Origin: CAYZXL01 sp964482435
GTDB taxonomy: Bacteria > Auribacterota > JABMQX01
Assembly: GCA_964482435.1 (NCBI GenBank)
Contig: CAYZXL010000034.1
Span: 1-47,856 of the forward strand
Reading direction: 5' to 3'
Length of the DNA stretch: 47,856 nt
Part shown: piece after piece, positions 41,613 to 47,856 of the stretch
How the letters are laid out: the number at the start of each line of letters is the position of its first letter
Position numbering within the stretch: position 1 is the stretch's first letter
Notes under the pieces: model-generated
The model's input: the letters and a program-made list of their open reading frames with translations, nothing else
The model's database searches: none
Told to the model about the DNA's origin: nothing
Position numbers and translations under genes: made by a program

Positions 41613-43106
41613 TCATTGCTTTCCCGGTGAAGCGGCCGGCTCCACCGAGGCCGGGGTCGAAAGCTCGATGACGTTGAACTTCCCCCAGGTTTCGGGAAAA
41701 CTTTTCGGCGCTTCGTCGTTGCCGACGACGAGCAGCGTTATTTTATCAGGATGAATGTATTTGTTGGCGACGCGAAGTATATGGTCCGGAGTAATGGCGG
41801 CGATTTTGTCAAGGTACGTGTCGAAGTAATCGCGCGGGAGACCCTCGAACTCGATGGAGACGAATCGGCTGACAATTCCGCTGGCCGTGGCAAAGTTGAA
41901 CACGAAGCGATTCGAGAGCGAGTCCTTGGCGCGCTTGAATTCCTCCGGGGGGACTTTTTCGGTGCGAATGCGATCAAGCTCGGCGAGCGTTTTCTCGACG
42001 GCGCCAAAGCTTTGAGGGTTCGCGGTCTGGAAGTAGCAGACGAACATTCCCTTGTACCGGGGAAGCTCGAATTCCGAGCCAACGGAATATGCCAGGCCGT
42101 CTTTCGTCCGGACGCTCTCGACGAGGCGGGAGGTAAAATCCTCGCCGAGGATGAAGTTCATGACGGTGACGGCATAGAAATCGGGGTTGAGCCTCTCGAG
42201 GCCGAGGTGACCGAGAAGGACGTTGGACTGATTTATGTCTTTCTTGATGAAGTTCAGGGAGCGCGAGAAATCTTCCGGGAGCGCCCCGACGGGCGGGAAA
42301 TCAATCTTCTCATTTTTCCAGTCCGCAAAGACTTGCTTGAGCTTTCGGAGCATCTCATCCCTGTCGAAGTCCCCGGAGGCGCCGAGGATGACGTTGTTCG
42401 GGTGAAAGAACTTCGCGTGGAAGGCGACCACGTCGTCTCTGGTAATTGTCTCAATCGTGTCCGGGTAGCCGGTTGTCCTTCGGGCGTACGGGTGCTTCTC
42501 ATAGATGAGCTTGCGGAACTCTCGCCCGGCAATCTCGTCGGGAAGGTCGTTTTCCCGACGGAACGACTCCATCAACTCCTTCTTCCGCTTGTCAATCTTG
42601 TCCTGGGCGAACCTCGGGTGCATGAGAATATCGGCGAAGAGAGCGAGCGTCGAATCGAAATCTTTCTTCAGGCAAAACATCGAGGCTGTGCCTCTCTCCC
42701 TGTCAATATCCACGCCGACCGAAGCCGCGACGTATTCGAGTGCCTCGTCCACCTCATCCCCGGTCATCTTTTTCGTTCCGCCGGTTCTCATAATGTCGCC
42801 TGTGAGAGACGCAAGCCCGGCTTTTTCCGCGGGCACGTAAATCTCGCCCACGTTGACCGCCGAGGTGATATTGATGATGGGGAGCAAATGGTCCTCCAGC
42901 GCGTAAACGACCATCCCGTTGGGCAAAACCGTCCTGTCCGCCTTCGGCGCCTTGAACTCCAGCGGCGGAAACTCCATCTTCCGCGGGTCAACCGCCGAGG
43001 GTTGTGCCGGCTCGCCGGCCGCGGCAGGGCCGGCGCAGAAGAGCGCCAAGATAATGGCTGCTCCGGCAGCCAGAATGACAATTCCCTTGTTGGTTGTTCT
43101 TGCCAT
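41613..43106 (-). CDS. M16 peptidase homologue lacking the HxxEH zinc motif
   Basis: 497 residues with a signal peptide (about 1-31), so periplasmic. The two halves of an M16B protein are visible: VLPNGMVVYALEDHLLPIINI near the start, the HPNNVILGASGDFDRDEM strand at the domain join, and the second half with VMNFILGEDFTSRLVESVRTKDGLAYSVGS. The zinc site GLAHFLEHM of active members reads GLASLTGDIM here, so Ser100 and Asp104 replace the ligand His residues. The Arg/Tyr pair of the inactive-type subunit is kept (Arg333, Tyr340). Such proteins normally pair with an active M16 subunit encoded beside them; none is in the window. ATG 43106 has GGAG nine bases upstream; a GTG at 43121 is less likely. 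Confidence 0.88.
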   Translation of the reverse strand: MARTTNKGIVILAAGAAIILALFCAGPAAAGEPAQPSAVDPRKMEFPPLEFKAPKADRTVLPNGMVVYALEDHLLPIINITSAVNVGEIYVPAEKAGLASLTGDIMRTGGTKKMTGDEVDEALEYVAASVGVDIDRERGTASMFCLKKDFDSTLALFADILMHPRFAQDKIDKRKKELMESFRRENDLPDEIAGREFRKLIYEKHPYARRTTGYPDTIETITRDDVVAFHAKFFHPNNVILGASGDFDRDEMLRKLKQVFADWKNEKIDFPPVGALPEDFSRSLNFIKKDINQSNVLLGHLGLERLNPDFYAVTVMNFILGEDFTSRLVESVRTKDGLAYSVGSEFELPRYKGMFVCYFQTANPQSFGAVEKTLAELDRIRTEKVPPEEFKRAKDSLSNRFVFNFATASGIVSRFVSIEFEGLPRDYFDTYLDKIAAITPDHILRVANKYIHPDKITLLVVGNDEAPKSFPETWGKFNVIELSTPASVEPAASPGKQ

Positions 43107-43184
43107 TGCACGAAGCTCCACTTACTGCGAGAAGAGGGTCAAGTCATCCACAGAGTGTCAGAGTAGCAAAAGGGGCTGGGCCAT

Positions 43185-43862
43185 TCAACGTCTTTGCGGG
43201 GGCTTGTTATCGCAGGCGGCCCCGACGTAGCCAAAGAAGTTCCGGTTGCGGTATATGCTCATAAGCCAAAGGGACTGCGGCGCACCGGGGCCAGCACCCA
43301 CCTCGTAACCATAGCGGAAAACATCCGCGTCAAGGTCGTGCCATTCCGGCGAGTCCAGGAGGTTGTCGGGCACCGAAAACTGGAGCACTTCGGCGGAGAC
43401 ACACTCGTCAGGGAGTGGCTGGCCGAAATGGTGCAATGCGAGACCCCGGATAATCTTCCTTACGACCCGTAGCACCCTCTCATCGGGGTAGACACGCACT
43501 TCCGTCCCCGCTGGCGTGTGTTCCTCCCTCATCTGATCAAGAAGCCATTGCAGCTTGCCCCTGCGTCCCTTGCCTTTTCCCCTCAGGCTTCTCAGAACCT
43601 TGCCCCAGAATAACCCATCGACCACACCAGCCGTCCGCCCGCCGCCGCCGACGATGAAATTCCTGAAATACTCCTCGTCTTGCTGGAACGAACTGTTGCA
43701 GGGGCGACACACTGGGACGGTGAGCAGCTGGACGCCAGGGCCCGGCCCTGATGGGGGGTAGAGGCAGCGGGGAACGACATGGTCCCTCTCGTCGCCTGCC
43801 ACCGGGGTACCACAGTAGGGACAGATTTTCACAAGCGTCTCACTCTGGGTCCCGAAGGTCAC
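43185..43862 (-). CDS. HNH-type nuclease domain protein
   Basis: 225 residues from GTG 43862; GTG 43832 just before KICPYCG is an equally good start. The N-terminal part has a zinc-finger HNH pattern: CPYCG, then ERDHVVPRCLYP with the candidate metal-binding Asp-His, then VPVCRPCNSSFQQDEEYFRNFI. The remaining 150 residues show no known motif; they contain a basic stretch (RGKGKGRRGKLQ) and a Trp/Tyr-rich end. HNH proteins of this kind occur as free-standing nucleases and in defence loci, but no defence partner is beside it. It lies between the M16 and secretin-like genes, on the same strand. Confidence 0.75.
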   Translation of the reverse strand: MTFGTQSETLVKICPYCGTPVAGDERDHVVPRCLYPPSGPGPGVQLLTVPVCRPCNSSFQQDEEYFRNFIVGGGGRTAGVVDGLFWGKVLRSLRGKGKGRRGKLQWLLDQMREEHTPAGTEVRVYPDERVLRVVRKIIRGLALHHFGQPLPDECVSAEVLQFSVPDNLLDSPEWHDLDADVFRYGYEVGAGPGAPQSLWLMSIYRNRNFFGYVGAACDNKPPQRR

Positions 43863-43901
43863 CGAAGGCTCCGCGACTAATTCCCCCGCGGCAGCCCAGG
43901 G

Positions 43902-45488
43902 CTATTTGGTCTCCACGACTTTCGCGCAAATGATTGTCAGGAGCGCCTTGTGGATGTCCCGGTCGTCCCAGAAGCGGATCGCATCGCGGATGGACGCGAG
44001 GTTGTCGGGCGTATTGGTGACGACGAGAGTGCTCGACTCGGGGATGTAGTTGAGGTTGCTTCCGTCGGGCCACTCGATTCCGCCGTCGCGGAGGAATTCC
44101 TTGATAGCTCCGGTGATGTATTTGCCGGATTCCCTGGCGCGGCGGCGAGCCGCGCGTTCATCACTACCTGGTGCGGGGGTTCCGACGCGGAATATCTCCG
44201 CCCGAAGGTCCCTCGGGGGAGACCAACCCATCGGCACGACCACAATGCCAAAGTCTTCGACGATGTACTCGAGGTTTTTGCATCTGAGCACGTACCTGAA
44301 AACCTCTTTGAGAGGGATACTCGTGAGCCTCACAGTGATGCCGCCCTTCGTCGCCGGTCCCTCGCCGGCGGGCTCAAGCAAACCGGGGTCCATCACGATG
44401 TTGAGCTCGGCATTAGTGGAAAGATAGTCAACAATTGCCCCGAGAGAGGCGTCCTCGAAGGTCACCTCGGGGATAACGGTGTTGAGTTTTCTGAGAATCT
44501 CTTGCCTCTCGGTGGTGGTTTTTTCGGCACGTTTGGCAGGAACGTACGGCAAGGGCAAAGACCTTGTCAGAATAAACGACGAGCCGTCTGGTAAAATGAG
44601 GCTGGTCGTCTTGGTCCATGTTCTGAAGGCGGGCACGCCGGTGTCATCGGAGGCTGCGTCGGACTTCGGAGAAGGAATGCTGATCTCGAGGGTTGCGACA
44701 ATTGCGATACGGCCGTCTTTCATAACAGTCGGCGTGAGCTTGACCGCGGCGATGACCTCCCTTTTCGCTCGCTCCTGGGCACGGGCGGCTGGCGGCTCGC
44801 TGGGCACGGAGGTGCTGCCTTCGTCCGCGCTCTCAACCCTGGCGGTTCTTAAGTCATATTCGGTCGGATAGGTTAGCTCTTGCACCACCTCGACCTGTCC
44901 ATCCTCCTCGACGACCAGCGTTCTTGGCCTTGATAAGAGGTCCGACCAGCTCCTCTCGTGCGTGGCGGGCCAGACGACACGAAAATCGGTTGGGGTCATT
45001 ACGCCACGAGAAGACTCTATCTCGGCGAGCACTCTCAGGCCTGTTCGGCTGCCGCCGGTACTACCGCTGTCTGGTTCCGGCTTCGGAGGGTCGAAGAGCT
45101 GTCCCTTCAACTGAATCAGCCCCGTCTCCCGGCTGGGGATGAGCCTTAAGGACGCAGCTACTATTCTTGCTCCGGGATTCTCCTGCACGGCAACCATGAG
45201 TTTTTCTATCTGCTCCCGGCTGAGAACAACCTGATCTGCCCCGGGCGCCAGTTTGAAGGTCCCAGCTTTCTCGATAGCCTCCCTGGCGCTTCTCTCAAGT
45301 TGAACGAGAATCGCTTCGACTTGGACTTTTGGCGCAGAGGGGCCCGCACTTACCTTCGCTCGATCGGCTCCGACGTCATCTTTACCGAGTTCTACCGGGT
45401 CCGTCCCACACCGAGAGGATGTCGCCGCGCAAGCGAGCCAGGCGACAATGCACAAACAAGTGACGATAGAACTTCTCAGGCTTCTCAT
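43902..45488 (-). CDS. Secretin-like exported protein with inserted STN/N0-type domain
   Basis: 528 residues with a signal peptide (about 1-24). The first half matches the neighbouring small paralogue and the beta-domain of secretins: VQVEAILVQLERSA, ENPGARIVAASL, VQELTYPTEYDL, VKLTPTVMKDGRIAIVATLEIS and FRTWTKTTSLILPDGSSFIL. A domain like the secretin N-terminal STN/N0 module follows (ILRKLNTVIPEVTFEDASLGAIVDYLS, then LNIVMDP, VTVRLTSIPLKEVFRYVL, YIVEDFGIVVVP), and then NLASIRDAIRFWDD. It ends LLTIICAKVVETK, which corresponds to the last strand of the small paralogue. Thus the N-domain sits inside the secretin domain instead of before it. AGGAAGGGG precedes the ATG. Role unknown. Confidence 0.78.
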   Translation of the reverse strand: MRSLRSSIVTCLCIVAWLACAATSSRCGTDPVELGKDDVGADRAKVSAGPSAPKVQVEAILVQLERSAREAIEKAGTFKLAPGADQVVLSREQIEKLMVAVQENPGARIVAASLRLIPSRETGLIQLKGQLFDPPKPEPDSGSTGGSRTGLRVLAEIESSRGVMTPTDFRVVWPATHERSWSDLLSRPRTLVVEEDGQVEVVQELTYPTEYDLRTARVESADEGSTSVPSEPPAARAQERAKREVIAAVKLTPTVMKDGRIAIVATLEISIPSPKSDAASDDTGVPAFRTWTKTTSLILPDGSSFILTRSLPLPYVPAKRAEKTTTERQEILRKLNTVIPEVTFEDASLGAIVDYLSTNAELNIVMDPGLLEPAGEGPATKGGITVRLTSIPLKEVFRYVLRCKNLEYIVEDFGIVVVPMGWSPPRDLRAEIFRVGTPAPGSDERAARRRARESGKYITGAIKEFLRDGGIEWPDGSNLNYIPESSTLVVTNTPDNLASIRDAIRFWDDRDIHKALLTIICAKVVETK

Positions 45489-45693
45489 AGCTCACCCCTT
45501 CCTTTGGAGCCGGGGCCGTTGCGCATTGTGCAAGCGTGGCTCAGACGCCCATGCGGAGCGCTCCTTGTCGCCAACCCACTGCTCATTTGCGCTGCCACGT
45601 CCCACCCATCAGAGCTGGCTACCTGCCTGCCCACCGAAGTCGTCGTTGAAAAGCTATCAGGGCAGAATTCCCGTGCGTGTCACGCCTCCCGCG

Positions 45694-46482
45694 CTATTTC
45701 GTCTCCACCACTTTGGTGGAGATAATCGTGAGCAAGGTTTTTTGGTTCGCCGGGTCGATGGCGGCTTCCGGGTCAATGGCCTGGGAGCGGAACAAAGGCG
45801 CAACGGGCGCTCCCTTCAGGACGAACGTTGAGCCGTCCGGAACGATGACGGTGGTCGTGGTCTGCCAGGTTGAGAATATGGGCTGGGTGACTTCCGTGCC
45901 GTCAATCTCCTTCCACCCGCTGAGGCTGGTCACTCCGGGCATCAGGAGAAGGAAGATTCGGCCGTCTTCACAGAGCGTTGGCGTCAGGTTGAGGATGGCG
46001 CCGAGGTCTCGGGTTTGCCAGTTTCCGGGGATGATTTTGCCATCTTTGTATTCGTACTCCGTGGCGTAGGTCAGCTCCTCAACCTGCTCCGTTTGGGTCT
46101 GTTGGCCGGGAATGGTCAAGACCGCGACGGAGGCGATGATTCGGGCGCCTTCGGTCTCGGCGACTATTGCGAGGAGCTTCTCCTTTTCCTCCGCCGTGAG
46201 AATTGCTTTGCCATCCGGCGGGCTGAGTTTGAAGCCGAGGCTTTCCTCAAAGTCGCGCGTGGTCGCTCTATCGAGTTCAACGAAAATTGCCTCGACCCAG
46301 ACGTTCACCTCGGGGGGAAGCCCCGGCTCAACCGCAGCCGGCGTTTCCGGACCGCTGGCCGGCGACGCAGGTCTTTCAGTTAGGCCAAGCCCAGGGCCTT
46401 CGCCAAAGGCTCGCGGCGGCGCGAAGCCGGAAAGCAGCAATACGGAGCAAGATAGCACAGCGAAAATAAACATCCCCTTCAT
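45694..46482 (-). CDS. Small secretin-like exported protein
   Basis: 262 residues with a type I signal peptide (about 1-27) and a Pro-rich linker. The rest follows the secretin homology region: VNVWVEAIFVELDRATT, ETEGARIIASVAVLTIPG, VEELTYATEYEYKDGKI, ILNLTPTLCEDGRIFLLLMPGVTSL and FSTWQTTTTVIVPDGSTFVLKGAP. It ends QKTLLTIISTKVVETK. No N-terminal ring-building domains and no S-domain are present, and it is much shorter than GspD or PilQ. AAGGAGG lies eight bases before the ATG. The larger paralogue follows after 205 bases on the same strand, so joint function is likely. Whether it forms an outer-membrane pore is uncertain. Confidence 0.78.
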   Translation of the reverse strand: MKGMFIFAVLSCSVLLLSGFAPPRAFGEGPGLGLTERPASPASGPETPAAVEPGLPPEVNVWVEAIFVELDRATTRDFEESLGFKLSPPDGKAILTAEEKEKLLAIVAETEGARIIASVAVLTIPGQQTQTEQVEELTYATEYEYKDGKIIPGNWQTRDLGAILNLTPTLCEDGRIFLLLMPGVTSLSGWKEIDGTEVTQPIFSTWQTTTTVIVPDGSTFVLKGAPVAPLFRSQAIDPEAAIDPANQKTLLTIISTKVVETK

Positions 46483-47013
46483 CTTCCGTCCCTCCTTTTG
46501 TGTGATAGTTTGTTGACCGAGAATGGATGATGGACTATGCCAGGGGAGGGGGATGACCGTTCATCCCTTGGGGACCGGCTGAGGGATGTCAGGTCAAACC
46601 CTGCGGCTGTTCCTTTCGGCCGCTCCGCTCCCCGATAATGAGCTTAGCATACCGGACAAAAGCATGCAAGGTAGTTTTTCATTCTATGTCTCTGCTTCGG
46701 AGAGGTGCCCGGGCCGCCGGAGGTGTTTCCGGCTCCGCACCTTGCAGTCTCCGGCGCTGCACGAAGGACATTGTCCCGGTGCCCGCGAGCGTCGCCAAAT
46801 GGCCGTCGCAGGGGCTCGGCCTGGTATGCATGGCCGGCGTGTGGAGTGCTAAAGCTGTGCTTCAGCCTTATAAGGCGGCACCCATGCTGCCGCACTCCAA
46901 AAAGGGCCATCCAATTGCTGCGAACGTACAAGGGAAAGACGCGGCCAAATGCACGGGCGGCCTGCCCCGCCCCCGGACCTCCGCGGAAATCACCCCGTCG
47001 CAACCGCCGTGAG
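46483..47013. other. Intergenic region with repeat element
   Basis: About 530 bases without a convincing gene. It contains the 56-bp palindromic element at 46843-46898. A long plus-strand ORF crossing this region and the next gene looks like an antisense shadow. Confidence 0.5.
46843..46898. repeat. 56-bp palindromic element, copy 2
   Basis: Ends GGAGTGC and GCACTCC, centre GCCTTATAAGGC. It aligns end to end with 17018-17072. Differences at the two centre bases keep the palindrome intact (TA here, CG there), which supports selection for, or descent of, a paired structure. Confidence 0.75.
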
Positions 47014-47652
47014 TCAAGCCAGTGCGGCGGTCGTTGCGTCACATGCGAATCGGTCCTGGAGCTGGATGATTGTCTCGACCTCGCTCGTCTGGGGCCCGGC
47101 GCCAACCACCTTAAGCAACTCACACGTTTTGTATCCCTGGGTCTTCTCGGCGTATTTCTGTTCCCAATCACGATAGGCTCTTTCCGTTTTCTGGTCGGCC
47201 CAGGGGTATCGGTTTGGCGGAACCGGGCAGCCGCATCGCCAGGGTTTCGGGGTCAGCCGGGCCCGAAAGCACTCCTGCTTTTCGGTGAGCCGCCTATAGA
47301 GGGGATCGCAGCCGAGGGATTTCAGTATCTCGGTGGTCTCTGCGGTGTTCGGCCCGTAGAGCTGGTCTGTGAAAAGAAGCCTCAGACCCGCGCGCGTCCG
47401 ATAGAGGCGAAACGACCGCCCCGGATTGCTTCTCACCCAGTCCAGGAACGCCTGAAGCGGGCCCTCGCGGAGAGCTTCCGCCCGCTTTTCCTTTCGAGCC
47501 CTCGAGAAAGAAGAAAGAAGGGCACCGAGAAGTCCGCTCGGCTCAGACTTCGGGAAGTCAATGTCGGCGAAAAGAACCGACGCCGAATTCAGAACCAGCG
47601 CCCCGTACCGATTCCTTGTAACGATGGCGATTTCCCTATCGCCAAGCTTCAC
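47014..47652 (-). CDS. Conserved hypothetical protein (5' end uncertain)
   Basis: 212 residues from GTG 47652. Segments such as EIAIVTRNRYGALVLNSASVLFADID, FRLYRTRAGLRLLFTD and ECFRARLTPKPWRCG look like a family of bacterial proteins of unknown function that I recall only by motif. Several Cys residues (CFRARL, RCGC, TCELL, FACD) could bind a metal. The frame stays open for 50 more codons upstream to a TAG at 47803-47805. That part (WSFASLAEARDDAVARAKRI, YAYLEHPLREEIIDS) looks coding but contains no ATG, GTG or TTG. The true start may therefore be a rare codon, or the 5' end may be broken by a frameshift. It is the last gene of the window. Confidence 0.7.
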   Translation of the reverse strand: MKLGDREIAIVTRNRYGALVLNSASVLFADIDFPKSEPSGLLGALLSSFSRARKEKRAEALREGPLQAFLDWVRSNPGRSFRLYRTRAGLRLLFTDQLYGPNTAETTEILKSLGCDPLYRRLTEKQECFRARLTPKPWRCGCPVPPNRYPWADQKTERAYRDWEQKYAEKTQGYKTCELLKVVGAGPQTSEVETIIQLQDRFACDATTAALA

Positions 47653-47856
47653 CGAATCTATGATTTCCTCCCGGAGGGGATGCTCCAGGTAGGCATAGGA
47701 ATCCGGCCTTTGTCCCGTCGTGAGGCGGTCAAAAATCCTCTTGGCTCTCGCTACCGCATCGTCTCTTGCTTCCGCGAGACTTGCGAATGACCACCCCCAC
47801 GCCTAGAGACACAGCCGAAAAGCCTTGTTTTGGTGAAGCGGTTGTCGCTGATGCTG

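Noticed and set aside
41751..43166. 471-codon plus-strand ORF opposite the M16 gene
   Set aside because: Antisense shadow; the minus-strand product has a signal peptide and M16 domain order.
43185..43862. HNH protein as part of a defence system
   Set aside because: The HNH pattern is real, but neighbours are a peptidase homologue and secretin-like proteins; no methylase, helicase, Cas or toxin partner is present.
46705..47790. 361-codon plus-strand ORF at the right end
   Set aside because: It crosses the 56-bp repeat and lies opposite a conserved hypothetical protein; the composition is low-complexity Pro/Arg.

Overview
The window is a 47.9-kb piece of a GC-rich bacterial chromosome. The envelope genes point to a diderm (Gram-negative) cell: a tripartite-efflux RND pump, a FadL-type outer-membrane barrel, secretin-like exported proteins and lipoproteins. 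There are no tRNA or rRNA genes, no CRISPR array and no transposase. The lineage cannot be fixed from the sequence alone. The DUF2330, DUF3352 and DUF4091 exported proteins, the variant HisRS motif 3 and the dispersed palindromic repeats suggest an uncultured group, perhaps Planctomycetota or a neighbour; that placement is a guess.

Layout. (1) 1-3923, plus strand: a heavy-metal RND pump missing its 5' end, followed by a lipoprotein with two heavy-metal-binding repeats. One copy of the same Cys/His motif is inserted in the pump. (2) 3950-7217, minus strand: the classical rpmH-rnpA-yidD-yidC-khpB(jag) block. rpmH is a 45-codon gene with a TTG start, and it lies inside an open 5' extension of the rnpA frame. 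(3) 7611-20837: housekeeping and exported proteins, namely a PFL-activase-like radical SAM enzyme, a DUF3352 protein with a C-terminal beta-sandwich-like domain, deoC, a TPR protein, a DUF2330 protein, a DUF4091 protein, a diacylglycerol-kinase-like enzyme, hemC and hisS. (4) 21021-23506, minus strand: a FadL-like porin followed by a receiver-histidine kinase. (5) 24210-38082, all plus strand: two B12-type radical SAM proteins, a beta-ketoacyl synthase with an altered active site (Cys-His-Asn), a membrane histidine kinase, a degenerate sister kinase without the phospho-accepting His, an NtrC-type activator with a changed GAFTGA loop, uppP and ftsK. (6) 38326-47652, minus strand: a MscL-type channel with a zinc-ribbon tail, trpG/trpE, an M16 homologue without HxxEH, an HNH protein, two related secretin-like proteins, and a conserved hypothetical protein whose frame continues upstream without a normal start.

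The strongest candidate for an undescribed system is region 5. Two coupled radical SAM genes and a modified ketosynthase look like a small lipid or polyketide-type pathway. Next to it sits a signalling module in which an active kinase is paired with a diverged copy of itself and a sigma-54-type regulator. A FadL-sensor kinase operon is divergent from it. Product and signal are unknown.

Intergenic DNA carries several families of short palindromic repeats. Two copies of a 55-56-bp element with GGAGTGC/GCACTCC ends lie about 30 kb apart. Another is a 58-bp element with GTGGCAT/ATGCCAC ends. There are also GCCGGCT-loop-AGCCGGC hairpins and a CGCAGAG-type repeat. They are probably members of genome-wide families.
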